Below the pieces are notes generated by a model that had not been told where the DNA came from, searched no databases, and worked only from the letters and a program-made list of their open reading frames with translations. From Puniceicoccaceae bacterium K14 (GTDB lineage: Bacteria; Verrucomicrobiota; Verrucomicrobiia; Opitutales; Opitutaceae): 50,592 bases of DNA. Positions 29,241 through 38,548 of the stretch are shown in pieces; the stretch's first letter is position 1; the number at the start of each line of letters is the position of its first letter. A program made the position numbers and the translations under genes. The stretch is taken from positions 1-50,592 of the forward strand of contig JAKYXN010000039.1 in NCBI GenBank assembly GCA_022538095.1, given 5' to 3'.

Positions 29241-31016
29241 CTAATAAGATGGAAATGACCAAACAGGGGATACAGTTTTGTCTAGACCTACAAAGAGTGA
29301 GTTATTCTTAACTTTTGAAGCGAAATAAGGAGATCCTTCAATTTTATTAAAACTACTTAAATTAAGCTTAATTCCATTGTAATTTCTATCAACCAAAAGA
29401 GTAGGGCGGTTACTTTTTGTGGAAATAATGAATAAAGCTTCGGTCGTTTGAACCATAATACACCGAATAGAACCGTTCCCTTGATGATATATTTTTGTAT
29501 TTACATACTCATTATCTGGTTGCTCAGAAGGATCCAAATATGCACTAAAGTCTATTGATTTGGAATATCGTTTTTCTGTGTATTCATTCCAGTATTTTGA
29601 CCAATCTTTTTCGTTAGACTGTATTTCGAAATATAGTTGAGGAGCATTAACTCGAACATTACCCCATAAATGAGACGAACTAGAGATCATTGAAACAGCA
29701 TCCCAGCGAGCTAAATTTTCTCTTAAGTAAACACTGTACTGTTTATTGTGATCATGTACAAAAATAGCTGATACACCGGAAATGAGTAGGCATATTAATA
29801 GACCTATAGGTTGCTTTTTAACTCGAACCAATTTTCCAAAATACAGTGCTAAGCAAGCAAAAATTGCACAAAGAGGGAACAATGCGAGATGACTCGTTAA
29901 GTAACTTTCGCTCCATTTGTCAGCCCAAAGTTGGTATTTTTTTGATAATGAAATAGGACCATTTATAGCTCCTAATGTAATTAGTGATAAGAGTAATAAT
30001 TTCCAGAAAGGCGTTCCAATCGTTTTCTCCCAATCGAATTTTCGGGCTCTATTTTTGGAGCAAACAATGGCGATAATCGCTACTATACCTAGTACGCTTA
30101 TAGTTAGTTCAAGGATACCTATCGATGGTATCGAATTGATCTGATACTTAAGAAGTTGATCTCCATAGATTTTGTCTCCCCAGGTGAAAGATTGGGTTGT
30201 GTTGAAGGTACCTAACCAAGGAAGCGATCCTATAGAGTAAGCTATAAAGGCCTTTATGATGCTAAAGAATGTTGTATTGCCGATCTCTAATCCTGAATAA
30301 CTTGAAGGGTGTTTTAACGACCATGTTAGGTAACAGAGTGCGTAAACGAAAACAGCTGTTCCTGTAGCAAAATAAAACCTTTGTTTAGCCTTAACTGAAA
30401 GCTCGGTTGTATAAATTATCCATGGGATTAATACAGCCGACATTAGGGCTACAGGTTCGTATTGAAAAAAACATATGAAACTTAGAATTCCTAAGATGAG
30501 TAATTTTGCCATGTTTGGTGGCTCTGTGCGTTTAGTTGATTTTCTAATTAGCAGAGCGATGGGAATCCAAAAAATGAAAGGTAAATGGTTTACGGCAGGA
30601 TAAGCAGCAGGAGGTAAGTGAGAGGTTCCAAGCCAAATGAAACAAAAGAAAAACCAAATAAAAACAAAACGAGCGATGTTTGATCTAAACACTGCATAGG
30701 AGAAGCAAAGTGGTGCGAGGGCAAATAAGCTGAATCCAACGACTTTGGCTAAATCATGGTCTGGAAATACTGCGAAAAAGACATCCACGATTTTGGTAAA
30801 ATTAAAGTAGATCCGGCCTTGTTTTCTCGCATGAGAGTACACCTCTTTGAAAATATTGGATGGATCCTCAAGAGAAAACCCAAGCTGATCCTGAGTTGCC
30901 ATACCAACATCGAAAAATGGAATAAGAATCCAAGCTATCCAGATTGCGAGGATTAATACCCAAGGAAGCAATGGGTTTGAGACAATACGCTTTAATGAAA
31001 ATGTTTTTGATTCCAT
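29241..31016 (-). CDS. Large polytopic membrane protein, possibly a glycosyltransferase
   Basis: A 591-residue protein with about ten to twelve hydrophobic helices over the first 420 residues and a soluble C-terminal domain of about 160 residues, probably periplasmic. An acidic early loop (VGMATQDQLGFSLEDP) between the first and second helices resembles that of GT-C glycosyltransferases, which carry catalytic acidic residues there. No firm family was recognised. The codon use looks more AT-rich than that of the neighbouring housekeeping genes. It could be an envelope polysaccharide or lipid modifier. Confidence 0.65.
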   Translation of the reverse strand: MESKTFSLKRIVSNPLLPWVLILAIWIAWILIPFFDVGMATQDQLGFSLEDPSNIFKEVYSHARKQGRIYFNFTKIVDVFFAVFPDHDLAKVVGFSLFALAPLCFSYAVFRSNIARFVFIWFFFCFIWLGTSHLPPAAYPAVNHLPFIFWIPIALLIRKSTKRTEPPNMAKLLILGILSFICFFQYEPVALMSAVLIPWIIYTTELSVKAKQRFYFATGTAVFVYALCYLTWSLKHPSSYSGLEIGNTTFFSIIKAFIAYSIGSLPWLGTFNTTQSFTWGDKIYGDQLLKYQINSIPSIGILELTISVLGIVAIIAIVCSKNRARKFDWEKTIGTPFWKLLLLSLITLGAINGPISLSKKYQLWADKWSESYLTSHLALFPLCAIFACLALYFGKLVRVKKQPIGLLICLLISGVSAIFVHDHNKQYSVYLRENLARWDAVSMISSSSHLWGNVRVNAPQLYFEIQSNEKDWSKYWNEYTEKRYSKSIDFSAYLDPSEQPDNEYVNTKIYHQGNGSIRCIMVQTTEALFIISTKSNRPTLLVDRNYNGIKLNLSSFNKIEGSPYFASKVKNNSLFVGLDKTVSPVWSFPSY

Positions 31017-31154
31017 TGGTTATCTTACACTCGTTATTTGGTACCACAATGAATGTGATATTTGCAGTAATGGATTCAGAAAACTAATTAGCCAAGGCCC
31101 ATAGCTCTGCTACGGATTATTATGGAGGCCGCCATGATAACTGTTAGAGGGACC

Positions 31155-32366
31155 TTAAGTTACGTTTATTGTGATGACCGCCGGATCAGAACCTTGATCG
31201 GAGAACCAACATACGTATTCTGATACGAGTTCGATACGAGCTGTGTAAATACCAATTTTTTCGAAGGTCAGTGGAATGGTCATTTCATAGGTAACGCCAG
31301 CATCGATATCGTGCGGAAAACGTGCTCGAGCATGATCAGCAATAACTTCTCCGCTACTTGGATCTATCAAGCGCGTACCCACATTAACAACACCAAATAC
31401 ATCTTCATTGTCGTGTAACCATCGGCTAGTGCCATTGTTTTCTAGTTTGAGCTTTACCTCTAGAATCTCTCCGATCTTCGCTTTGTATTCAGGTTTTTCA
31501 GGTACTATTATATGAGATAAACCTTCAGGTCTTCTACTATCCTGGACTGGATCTCCTTTTGTAAACCAGTAGATTCCTTTACTCCCTATAAAGTCTTGGA
31601 TTTTGCTGAGGCCCTGTTCGGGCATAACTCCTTGCATCAGAGAGTCGCGTTCCTCTAAGGAGAAGGCGAGAGAAGGGTCTGCGGCAACTTTGAAATAGGG
31701 TCCTTTGAATCCCACAGAATTGAACAAATCAGCCAATTTATGCATGTCCAAATCGTTTTCGAGAACAGTAAAGTCCCTCATCTCTTTTTGGGATTCGGCA
31801 CTGCTAGAGTGATCTCCTAGAGGTTCGCTGAACCCTATAATTCCTCCGTTATCGAGAACACGATAGAATTCTTTGATTACTGTTTCTTGATTAGGAACGT
31901 GGTGAAAAACATCGTAACAGATGATGCGGTCGAAATACTCATCGCTTGCATCTATTCTATGCCCATCGAAAAGTCTTCCTTCCCAATTTGATTTGGTGTT
32001 TTTTGGAACTGGATATTTTGTAACTAAATCCTCTCCTAGCTTTAATGCTTCTTCGGATACATCTGTAGACACGACTGAACAGCCCATTTGCCAAATCATT
32101 TTTGATACCCAGCAAGTGCCAGCTCCAAAGTCTAACACTTTGAGAGATGGCCCTAATTGCAAGGCTTCAAAAAGTAAGCCTAAGTGTACGAAATGTTGGG
32201 CCGTTTCGCCAGAAGCAGAAAAGGGTTTCGCTTGTTGAAAAGTCGGAAGGGGAAGCTTCTTATAATACTCGTCTGAATACTTATTAAATTCTTCGATACT
32301 TAACTCTTTGATGAGTTCTTGTGGATCGATAACTGGTTTTTCTTTTGAGAGGATTCGTTTCATCAA
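31155..32366 (-). CDS. SAM-dependent methyltransferase with C-terminal beta-sandwich domain
   Basis: A 403-residue protein. The class I methyltransferase core (about 60-220) has motif I VLDFGAGTCW (77-86), the acidic STDVSEEAL, and ICYDVFHHVPNQ. From about 290 to 403 an all-beta, Ig-like domain follows (LEVKLKLENNGTSRW...), resembling the C-terminal domains of proteins that bind polysaccharide export substrates. This suggests methylation of a glycan, possibly capping a surface polymer. The substrate is unknown. It lies next to the membrane protein at 29241. Confidence 0.75.
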   Translation of the reverse strand: MMKRILSKEKPVIDPQELIKELSIEEFNKYSDEYYKKLPLPTFQQAKPFSASGETAQHFVHLGLLFEALQLGPSLKVLDFGAGTCWVSKMIWQMGCSVVSTDVSEEALKLGEDLVTKYPVPKNTKSNWEGRLFDGHRIDASDEYFDRIICYDVFHHVPNQETVIKEFYRVLDNGGIIGFSEPLGDHSSSAESQKEMRDFTVLENDLDMHKLADLFNSVGFKGPYFKVAADPSLAFSLEERDSLMQGVMPEQGLSKIQDFIGSKGIYWFTKGDPVQDSRRPEGLSHIIVPEKPEYKAKIGEILEVKLKLENNGTSRWLHDNEDVFGVVNVGTRLIDPSSGEVIADHARARFPHDIDAGVTYEMTIPLTFEKIGIYTARIELVSEYVCWFSDQGSDPAVITINVT

Positions 32367-32441
32367 TGTGTGTACGATAAATTATTTTGAAATTGTAGAT
32401 GAATTTTGGTAAAAGGTGAGGCCCGTGTAAAGCTAGCGTAG

Positions 32442-34673
32442 CTAGTTGTTACCTTCAAATTCTTTTAGCCTTATGGTATCTTCCTCAATCCAACGGGTTA
32501 TTAGTTTAATCGCTTCTTCGTTCTTTTCATATGTTCCGAGGGGTGGCATTCGCCCTACTTCGCTTTCGATTCTTTGCAATAGTACTGAACGCTTTGTGTC
32601 GCCAAGACGAATGAGTCGATCATTGGGGTTGTCTAAATGTCGCACAGGTTTACCTTCGAGAATATTGGCTGTAAATATCGAAGTATCGATGCGGCCGTCC
32701 CAGTTTCCAATTGCTGGTCCACCTGGTTGATGGCAGTGGGCACAGTTTACATGTAGATAACTCTTAACGCGATGGGTTAGGCTAACTGATTCGTCGTTTG
32801 CAGGTGATAGTCGAGGATAGTCCCCATCAGGTAAATTTTCTTCGGAAAATATTCCTGCCTGAGCGAGCCAATCAATTTGAGACGAATGATTTTTATAGCT
32901 TCGGTTTAACTGGCCGGCATTGAAGCCTAATATATATTCGCTTTGGTTCGTGTGACAAGCCATGCAAGAAGCACTACCAGGAAAAAACCACTTCTGTGTT
33001 CGTTTTTTTCCATGTTCGTCAATAATAGGTATGTCCTTAAATAACCCCGTACTATCAGCGAGTTTGGCATCTGTTTGTTCAGAATTCCAGATGTAGCTTG
33101 AGCCAACAACTCCGTCGTCGGTTTTTACCATTATTCTTGTTTCTAAACGCACGCGGCTAGCGGGGCTCCCTCGTTTGGCATCAATTTCAAAATGCTGTAC
33201 CCAAAAAGTACCAGTTGGAAAATCCCAAGATTTATTTGTTTTGAATTCGATCGATTTTCCTTCAGGTAAAGAAACATAACGCGTTATGATAGCGTTGTCT
33301 GACCAAGAGGATACATTGATTTTGTATGGGTGAATGCCTTCAGAGGGTTCGAGATCTTTTAGGTTTTTGAATATACCAGTTTGGCTCAGAAGTTGTGTAG
33401 GCTCGTGTTGTATTTTGATGGGAACCAGTCGTTTCATTATCCAATTGTGAAAGGAAGAAATAAGCATACCTCCGTCTCTAGGGTCAGTGTCGTAGTGTGT
33501 GATTCCGAGACCAACATTTGCAATTAAGATTGGATCCAAATTATTAGGATCAGTATTCATTCCCCAGATATTTCCATTGAAGAAATCGCCGACAAGAAGT
33601 CGGCCATTTAAATTTGGATACGCTTTTCCAGAATAGACTTCCCCTACAATGATTGAAGCGCCGGATCCCCATTCGTAGTGCCAAGCGGGAGCTTCAAGCT
33701 GAACGTCTTTGGGTTTTTTGCTAAACCCTGCTATGGTTTGCGTTTTAGGGCCTTCAAAATAGGGCCATCCATAATTTTTCCCTTCAGTCACGTAGTTAAG
33801 TTCTTCGTACTGGTTACTGCCAATGTCTCCTACCCAAATCGCATTTGAATCTGGGTCGAATGTCATTCGGAATGGATTTCTAAAGCCAATAGCCCAGAAC
33901 TCAGTGCGTATACTATTAGGGTCTATTTTTTCACCATTGAACTTGGTTAAGCCAATATACGGATTGTCTGCTGGAATTCGATACGAACCTATAGAAGCTG
34001 GATGCGGATTCGGAATAAGATTTTGTGGAAGTTCATCTATATCTAATCGGATAATGGAGCTGAAGAAACCGTTAGTGATCTGTTGAGTGTTTTTGCGGAC
34101 AAATTCGATGCCACCATCACCTAGTCCAAGGTAAAGGTAACCATCTCTTCCAAAACGGATTGTTCCACCCTTATGCTCAAGGGCAGGGTCATACTGGTTA
34201 ATAAGTATTTTTTCAGAAGAGCGGTCTGCTATTAATGTATTTGGGTCTACTTTGTAACGTGCCAACCGCCTATAGTTTCCTTCACCTTGATCTGTATTAT
34301 CCATCGCGGTGAAGTAGGCAAAAAGAAATGGTTTTTCGGGGAATTGGGGGTGGAAAGCAGCGGATACCATACCACGATCTCCATCTGCAGTAGGTATTAC
34401 TAAATTGGATACGTCTAATACAATGATTCCATCAGAATTATTTTTCAAATTAATAGCTTGAATTCTACCCCTCCGCTCAACTATGAATAGGTGGTCTGGC
34501 GAGCTGCTCGATTGGAAACTTTGTACAGGTTGTAAGAATTGATAGTTGCTGAAAGTTTTCTCATTGCCAAAATTTGTCATGTTAGTTCGGCCCAAATAAT
34601 TTGATTGAGCTCCAATTGAGATAGCTGTTGAAAGAAACAAGATAGCCATGAACGAGGGAAATTTTTTGATCAT
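32442..34673 (-). CDS. Exported PQQ-type sugar dehydrogenase fused to a cytochrome c-like domain
   Basis: A 743-residue protein with an N-terminal signal peptide (about 1-22). Residues about 40-420 form a six-bladed propeller of the glucose/sorbosone dehydrogenase family (ALEHKGGTIRFGRDGYLYLGLGDGG; FRNPFRMTFDP). The C-terminal half carries two haem-binding CxxCH motifs: CMACH at 570-574 and CAHCH at 644-648. It probably oxidises a sugar in the periplasm and passes electrons to its own haems. PQQ dependence is inferred from the family; no pqq genes are in the window. Confidence 0.82.
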   Translation of the reverse strand: MIKKFPSFMAILFLSTAISIGAQSNYLGRTNMTNFGNEKTFSNYQFLQPVQSFQSSSSPDHLFIVERRGRIQAINLKNNSDGIIVLDVSNLVIPTADGDRGMVSAAFHPQFPEKPFLFAYFTAMDNTDQGEGNYRRLARYKVDPNTLIADRSSEKILINQYDPALEHKGGTIRFGRDGYLYLGLGDGGIEFVRKNTQQITNGFFSSIIRLDIDELPQNLIPNPHPASIGSYRIPADNPYIGLTKFNGEKIDPNSIRTEFWAIGFRNPFRMTFDPDSNAIWVGDIGSNQYEELNYVTEGKNYGWPYFEGPKTQTIAGFSKKPKDVQLEAPAWHYEWGSGASIIVGEVYSGKAYPNLNGRLLVGDFFNGNIWGMNTDPNNLDPILIANVGLGITHYDTDPRDGGMLISSFHNWIMKRLVPIKIQHEPTQLLSQTGIFKNLKDLEPSEGIHPYKINVSSWSDNAIITRYVSLPEGKSIEFKTNKSWDFPTGTFWVQHFEIDAKRGSPASRVRLETRIMVKTDDGVVGSSYIWNSEQTDAKLADSTGLFKDIPIIDEHGKKRTQKWFFPGSASCMACHTNQSEYILGFNAGQLNRSYKNHSSQIDWLAQAGIFSEENLPDGDYPRLSPANDESVSLTHRVKSYLHVNCAHCHQPGGPAIGNWDGRIDTSIFTANILEGKPVRHLDNPNDRLIRLGDTKRSVLLQRIESEVGRMPPLGTYEKNEEAIKLITRWIEEDTIRLKEFEGNN

Positions 34674-35074
34674 TGAGATTATAAATTAAATTATTAAAAT
34701 TCTTCTTGGGCTTTTAGTGAAAGAAGAAGGCTAAGTGATTGTTCACGCAAATGATTAATTATTTTGGCTGATATTTTTGCCTCGATTTGATTTGCATTCG
34801 AAGCTGGGAATACTTGCTGTGACGATTGTAAAATAACTCTGGGTAGGGTGCAACGGCTACGAAATCTCAGTAAATTATGCTTGTTTGGTACCGTCCACTG
34901 GCCACCAATTGACAGCCAAAACAAACCCTCGGACTTCTCGTAATATCAGGATGTTCACTTTTACATGGCCTATCTGAAATATTTGTGAGTAGCAAATAAC
35001 TGGATCGGCAGACGAAACTAGTTGAGTTCAAGTGACTGAAATCTATTTATAACAATTGTACTAATAAGCAGCGT
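34674..35074. other. Intergenic region between divergent dehydrogenase and methyltransferase genes
   Basis: These 401 bases must hold both promoters. A 76-codon open frame on the minus strand (34694-34924) has an unconvincing amino acid composition and no recognisable family; it was not called. No RNA or repeat was recognised. Confidence 0.4.
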
Positions 35075-36037
35075 ATGCCATTGACACTAGAACATATTCG
35101 TTGGGCGTATCGCCTATTTTTGGACCGTGAACCTGATTCGGATGAAACTATTAGGCCACACATCGAAGTGTGTCAGGATACGAAGCAATTGAGATACCAT
35201 CTTTTTAATTCAATTGAATACCTCGAAAAAAACCCGAGTACGTTTGTGCCGGCTGTGCCCGGAAACGGGGCTAGGTTGGAAGTTGAATTGGATTCTTCAC
35301 CAGAGAGTATGCTGCAGCTTTTTGCGAAGGTTGAATCAACATGGGAAGGGTGGGGAGACGTGGATGCTCACTGGTCTGTTATGTCGCAAAATGAATTCAA
35401 AACTGAGGAATTGGAGGTATCTAGAGACTTATTTGAGAAATCAGGAAAAGCGGATGCGGAAATTATTCGTTATACTCTTGAGAGAAATGGACTTAATCTG
35501 GATGAATGCCAGAGCTGTATTGAAATAGGCTGTGGTACCGGGCGAATTACTCGTTGGTTGTCAACGATTTTCTCCGACGTATTCGCCTACGACATATCAA
35601 GTAATCATTTACGAAAGGCAGAGGAGTATCTGAAAGCCAAAGAGGTTGAAAGGGTCTCGCTACTGAAATTCAATTCTTTGAACGATATGTCCAAACTACC
35701 AAAAACTGATTTTGTCTTCTCTGTCATAGTGCTGCAGCACAATCCGCCACCTGTGATAAAATTCATGATACAGTCAATTTTGGAGTGTTTAAACCCGGGT
35801 GGGCTCGCACTCTTTCAGGTACCTACTTATTTGAAAGACTATTCGTTCAAAATAGATAGCTATCTAAAAACACCTATTGACAGCGTTAATCTCGAAATGC
35901 ATGTGATTCCGCAATGTGATGTATTCAAGATTGCTGAAGAGTGTAATTGTTCCACAGTGGAAGTTGTTGAAGATGATTGTATTGGTAAGCCAAGAGGTAG
36001 TGTGTCAAATACCTTTCTTTTGAAGAAGCATTTGTAG
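35075..36037 (+). CDS. SAM-dependent methyltransferase with DUF4214-like N-terminus
   Basis: A 320-residue protein. Residues about 5-55 (EHIRWAYRLFLDREPDSDE) resemble the short DUF4214-type repeat found on surface-layer and glycan-modifying proteins. The class I methyltransferase core follows (about 130-300), with motif I EIGCGTGRI at 150-158, the acidic residue in YDISSNHL, and VLQHNPPP. The substrate is unknown; the N-terminal module suggests surface glycans. The stop is 7 bases before the GTG of rsmE, so the two genes are co-transcribed. Confidence 0.78.
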   Translation: MPLTLEHIRWAYRLFLDREPDSDETIRPHIEVCQDTKQLRYHLFNSIEYLEKNPSTFVPAVPGNGARLEVELDSSPESMLQLFAKVESTWEGWGDVDAHWSVMSQNEFKTEELEVSRDLFEKSGKADAEIIRYTLERNGLNLDECQSCIEIGCGTGRITRWLSTIFSDVFAYDISSNHLRKAEEYLKAKEVERVSLLKFNSLNDMSKLPKTDFVFSVIVLQHNPPPVIKFMIQSILECLNPGGLALFQVPTYLKDYSFKIDSYLKTPIDSVNLEMHVIPQCDVFKIAEECNCSTVEVVEDDCIGKPRGSVSNTFLLKKHL

Positions 36038-36044
36038 TAAAATT

Positions 36045-36755
36045 GTGAATATAGTACTATTCGATCCTACTGAAGTAAAATACTCCAAGTTTGCTCGAAC
36101 TGACAAAAGGATAGGGCATATACTCGAAGTATTGAGAAGAAAAATTGGAGACGAGACTGATGTTGGGTTGATTAATGGCCCTCGAGGAAAAGCAATTCTT
36201 CTCATTATCGAAGATGATTACGTTGAGTTAGATTTCATCTGGGGCTTGGAACCAGAACCACTGCTCGCAATTGATTTGATTGTTGGAATTTCGAGGCCGC
36301 AAACTTGCAGAAAAATTTTGCAGGAAGCGACTAGTTTAGGAGTTCGTAGTATCCGGTTTATTGAAACTGAACGTGGTGAGCCTTCATATGCATCTTCAAA
36401 ACTTTGGACAACGGAAGAGTGGAGGACTCACGTAAGGTTAGGTGTGGAGCAAGCTTTCTCTACGCGATTCCCCAAGGTGTATCCATTGCTAGATTTAAAG
36501 GAAGCGATAGCGAGTTTGGATGAGGAGACGTCACGTGTATGCTTGGATAATTACGAAGCGAAATGTGGTTTGGGAGAATTCGATAAGAATCGATTGCCGA
36601 TCACGCTGGCTATCGGTTCGGAACGCGGATGGACGGGGCTTGAGCGAGATTGCTTCCGGGCAAATGGATTTACCTTAGCTCATTTGGGCGAACGCCCTCT
36701 TCGAACAGAGACCGCGACAATTGCTGCTATTGGCATTCTAAGCGCCTTACTTTAA
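36045..36755 (+). CDS. rsmE: 16S rRNA (uracil-1498-N3)-methyltransferase
   Basis: A 236-residue SPOUT-class methyltransferase that modifies U1498 of 16S rRNA. An N-terminal PUA-like domain (about 1-65) is followed by the knotted SPOUT domain. The SAM-binding knot is clear in LAIGSERGWTGLE and LGERPLRTETATIAA. The start codon is GTG at 36045. The 3' end overlaps the convergent glycosyltransferase gene by 9 bases. Confidence 0.9.
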   Translation: MNIVLFDPTEVKYSKFARTDKRIGHILEVLRRKIGDETDVGLINGPRGKAILLIIEDDYVELDFIWGLEPEPLLAIDLIVGISRPQTCRKILQEATSLGVRSIRFIETERGEPSYASSKLWTTEEWRTHVRLGVEQAFSTRFPKVYPLLDLKEAIASLDEETSRVCLDNYEAKCGLGEFDKNRLPITLAIGSERGWTGLERDCFRANGFTLAHLGERPLRTETATIAAIGILSALL

Positions 36756-37706
36756 GTGAGTCTCAATTCCGTGACTTTCTCGAATGATAAAGAGAGGGCG
36801 TCGTTTTACTTCATCATAGATGTGCCCCAAGTATTCGCCAAGAACACCAAGCCCGATGAGTTGAACGCCTCCCATAAACAAGATGGCGACCATCAATGAA
36901 GCATAGCCAGGGACGTCGCGACCGAATGCAAGCGTGCGAATTAAGAGGAAGCTGGCATAAGAAAAAGCGGCTACAGAAAATAGCACACCCATGTATGAAA
37001 GGAAACGAAGAGGCTGAGAGCTAAATGCGAAAATGCTGCGAATGGCAAAGCCGAGCAGTTTTTTGAATCCAAACTTTGAGTTGCCGGCAGAGCGTTCTTC
37101 GCGTTTGAAAGTAACGGATGTTTGCTTAAAGCCAAGCCAAGCGAATATGCCTTTCATGAATCGATTGCGTTCGCTTATGCCTTTAAAGGCTTCCACGACT
37201 TTTCGGTCCATCAGCCGGTAATCGCCAGTATCGTACGGGAGCCTTGTTGAGGATATCATGTTAAACACCCTATAAAACCATTGAGCCGTAAAGCGCTTGG
37301 TAAAACTATCGGAGTCGCGGCTACTACGTTGAGCGGTCACGACCTCATAGCCTTCTCGCCAGAGCTTAAGCATCTCCGGGATAAGCTCGGGTGGTTCCTG
37401 TAAGTCGGCATCTATTGGGACAATCGCATTACCGGTACAGTGTTGAAGCGCCGCGCTCAAGGCTGGCTCTTTCCCGAAATTTCGAGAAAATGCTAGGATC
37501 TTTATTCGTCTGTCGTTGGACCTAAAGCCTTTGAGCTTTTCTAAAGTATTATCGCTGCTCCCATCATCTACAAATACGAGTTCGTACGGCAAATTCAACG
37601 GATCTAGGATTTCCCGAATCCGTGCGACAAAAATGTCGAGTACAGCTTCCTCGTTGTAACAGGGTATGGCGAGTGATAGTTCTACCTTCGATGCATCAGA
37701 AGACAT
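36747..37706 (-). CDS. GT2 glycosyltransferase, polyprenyl-phosphate type (GtrB/ArnC-like)
   Basis: A 319-residue membrane-associated glycosyltransferase. The GT-A fold has FVDDGSSDNTL (DDGS 47-50) and the metal-binding DADLQ (99-103). The TGDYRLMDR motif is typical of enzymes that move a sugar to undecaprenyl phosphate. Two C-terminal transmembrane helices (about 235-258 and 270-295) place the active site on the cytoplasmic face. The product would be flipped and used for envelope glycans. The sugar is unknown. Confidence 0.85.
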   Translation of the reverse strand: MSSDASKVELSLAIPCYNEEAVLDIFVARIREILDPLNLPYELVFVDDGSSDNTLEKLKGFRSNDRRIKILAFSRNFGKEPALSAALQHCTGNAIVPIDADLQEPPELIPEMLKLWREGYEVVTAQRSSRDSDSFTKRFTAQWFYRVFNMISSTRLPYDTGDYRLMDRKVVEAFKGISERNRFMKGIFAWLGFKQTSVTFKREERSAGNSKFGFKKLLGFAIRSIFAFSSQPLRFLSYMGVLFSVAAFSYASFLLIRTLAFGRDVPGYASLMVAILFMGGVQLIGLGVLGEYLGHIYDEVKRRPLFIIRESHGIETHLK

Positions 37707-37820
37707 GAAACATAATCATTATACTTCTTTGCGCGTGTCCATAGTAAATCTAAGCGATGGCGATTTGTGAATGCGTATTTAATTGACGAAACTTGCCTGA
37801 CAATGTGTCGATTTATCGTA

Positions 37821-37994
37821 ATGGAAGATAGACCACCCCCATCACTAAAGTTGCTGATATTTCCTTTAGTATTTGCTACCGCTTTAGCGGTCGGCATTCA
37901 CCTTGCATCTCCTCAATTGGGGAGCTCTGCTCCTATCGCAGCTTGGCTTGGGGCCTTTTCGATGTTGTCGATCTGGGGATTGGTGACTCGTTAA
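37821..37994 (+). CDS. Small membrane protein of unknown function
   Basis: A 57-residue protein from an ATG at 37821 (MEDRPPPSLK). An upstream ATG at 37767 would add 18 less plausible residues. Two hydrophobic segments (LLIFPLVFATALAVGIHL and AAWLGAFSMLSIWGLV) suggest a two-helix inner membrane protein. Its last bases overlap the rsmD stop region in convergent orientation. It is not recognised and could be non-coding; the hydrophobic pattern is the only support. Confidence 0.45.
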   Translation: MEDRPPPSLKLLIFPLVFATALAVGIHLASPQLGSSAPIAAWLGAFSMLSIWGLVTR

Positions 37995-38548
37995 GAGGTC
38001 CTATGATAAAGGCAACAGGTCGGGTTGTGAGCGCCTTTGCCGAATCGCTTTTTGAGAGTCCAATTGGGGTGAGTGAGGTCCAACTTTCCAGGCATTTCGA
38101 AAGCTACGATGCCGCTTTCAGTTAGAATAGAATCAAAGAGTTGAAATAACCTGGAGGATACTCGGTCAATTATTTCGTAGGGTGGGTCGACAAATACGAG
38201 ATCGAAATTTTTGTTTTCGAGGGACCATTTAGTGACGTCGATAGGGAGGATCTCTGTATCCAAACTCTGGACTGCCATACTTTTTGCTACAATCGAAATG
38301 TTAGTCTTAATCATTTGGCAGGCCTGACGGTTGTTTTCGACGAAGGTACAAGAAGTCGCTCCTCGACTCAGGGCCTCCAAACCGTAGGAACCGGTGCCAG
38401 CAAAAAGATCGCAGACCTTTGCGTCTTCGACTACACCTCCCAGGCTAGAGAAAACTGATTGACGCAGTTTGTCCATCGCTGGTCGGTGGACACCGCTTTT
38501 ACTGATACTCAATCTTACTCCTCTGGCTTTGCCTCCTGAAATTCTCAT
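37991..38548 (-). CDS. rsmD: 16S rRNA (guanine-966-N2)-methyltransferase
   Basis: A 185-residue enzyme that methylates G966 of 16S rRNA during 30S assembly. Family hallmarks are the N-terminal RISGGKARG, RPAMDKLRQSVFSSL, SAM motif DLFAGTGSYGLEALSRGA (47-64) and catalytic DPPY (121-124). The length is normal. It appears to be a single-gene unit. Confidence 0.93.
   Translation of the reverse strand: MRISGGKARGVRLSISKSGVHRPAMDKLRQSVFSSLGGVVEDAKVCDLFAGTGSYGLEALSRGATSCTFVENNRQACQMIKTNISIVAKSMAVQSLDTEILPIDVTKWSLENKNFDLVFVDPPYEIIDRVSSRLFQLFDSILTESGIVAFEMPGKLDLTHPNWTLKKRFGKGAHNPTCCLYHRTS

Noticed and set aside
34694-34924. A 76-codon minus-strand open frame just upstream of the sugar dehydrogenase gene
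   Set aside because: The composition is not protein-like, no family is recognisable and no ribosome-binding or promoter signal supports it.
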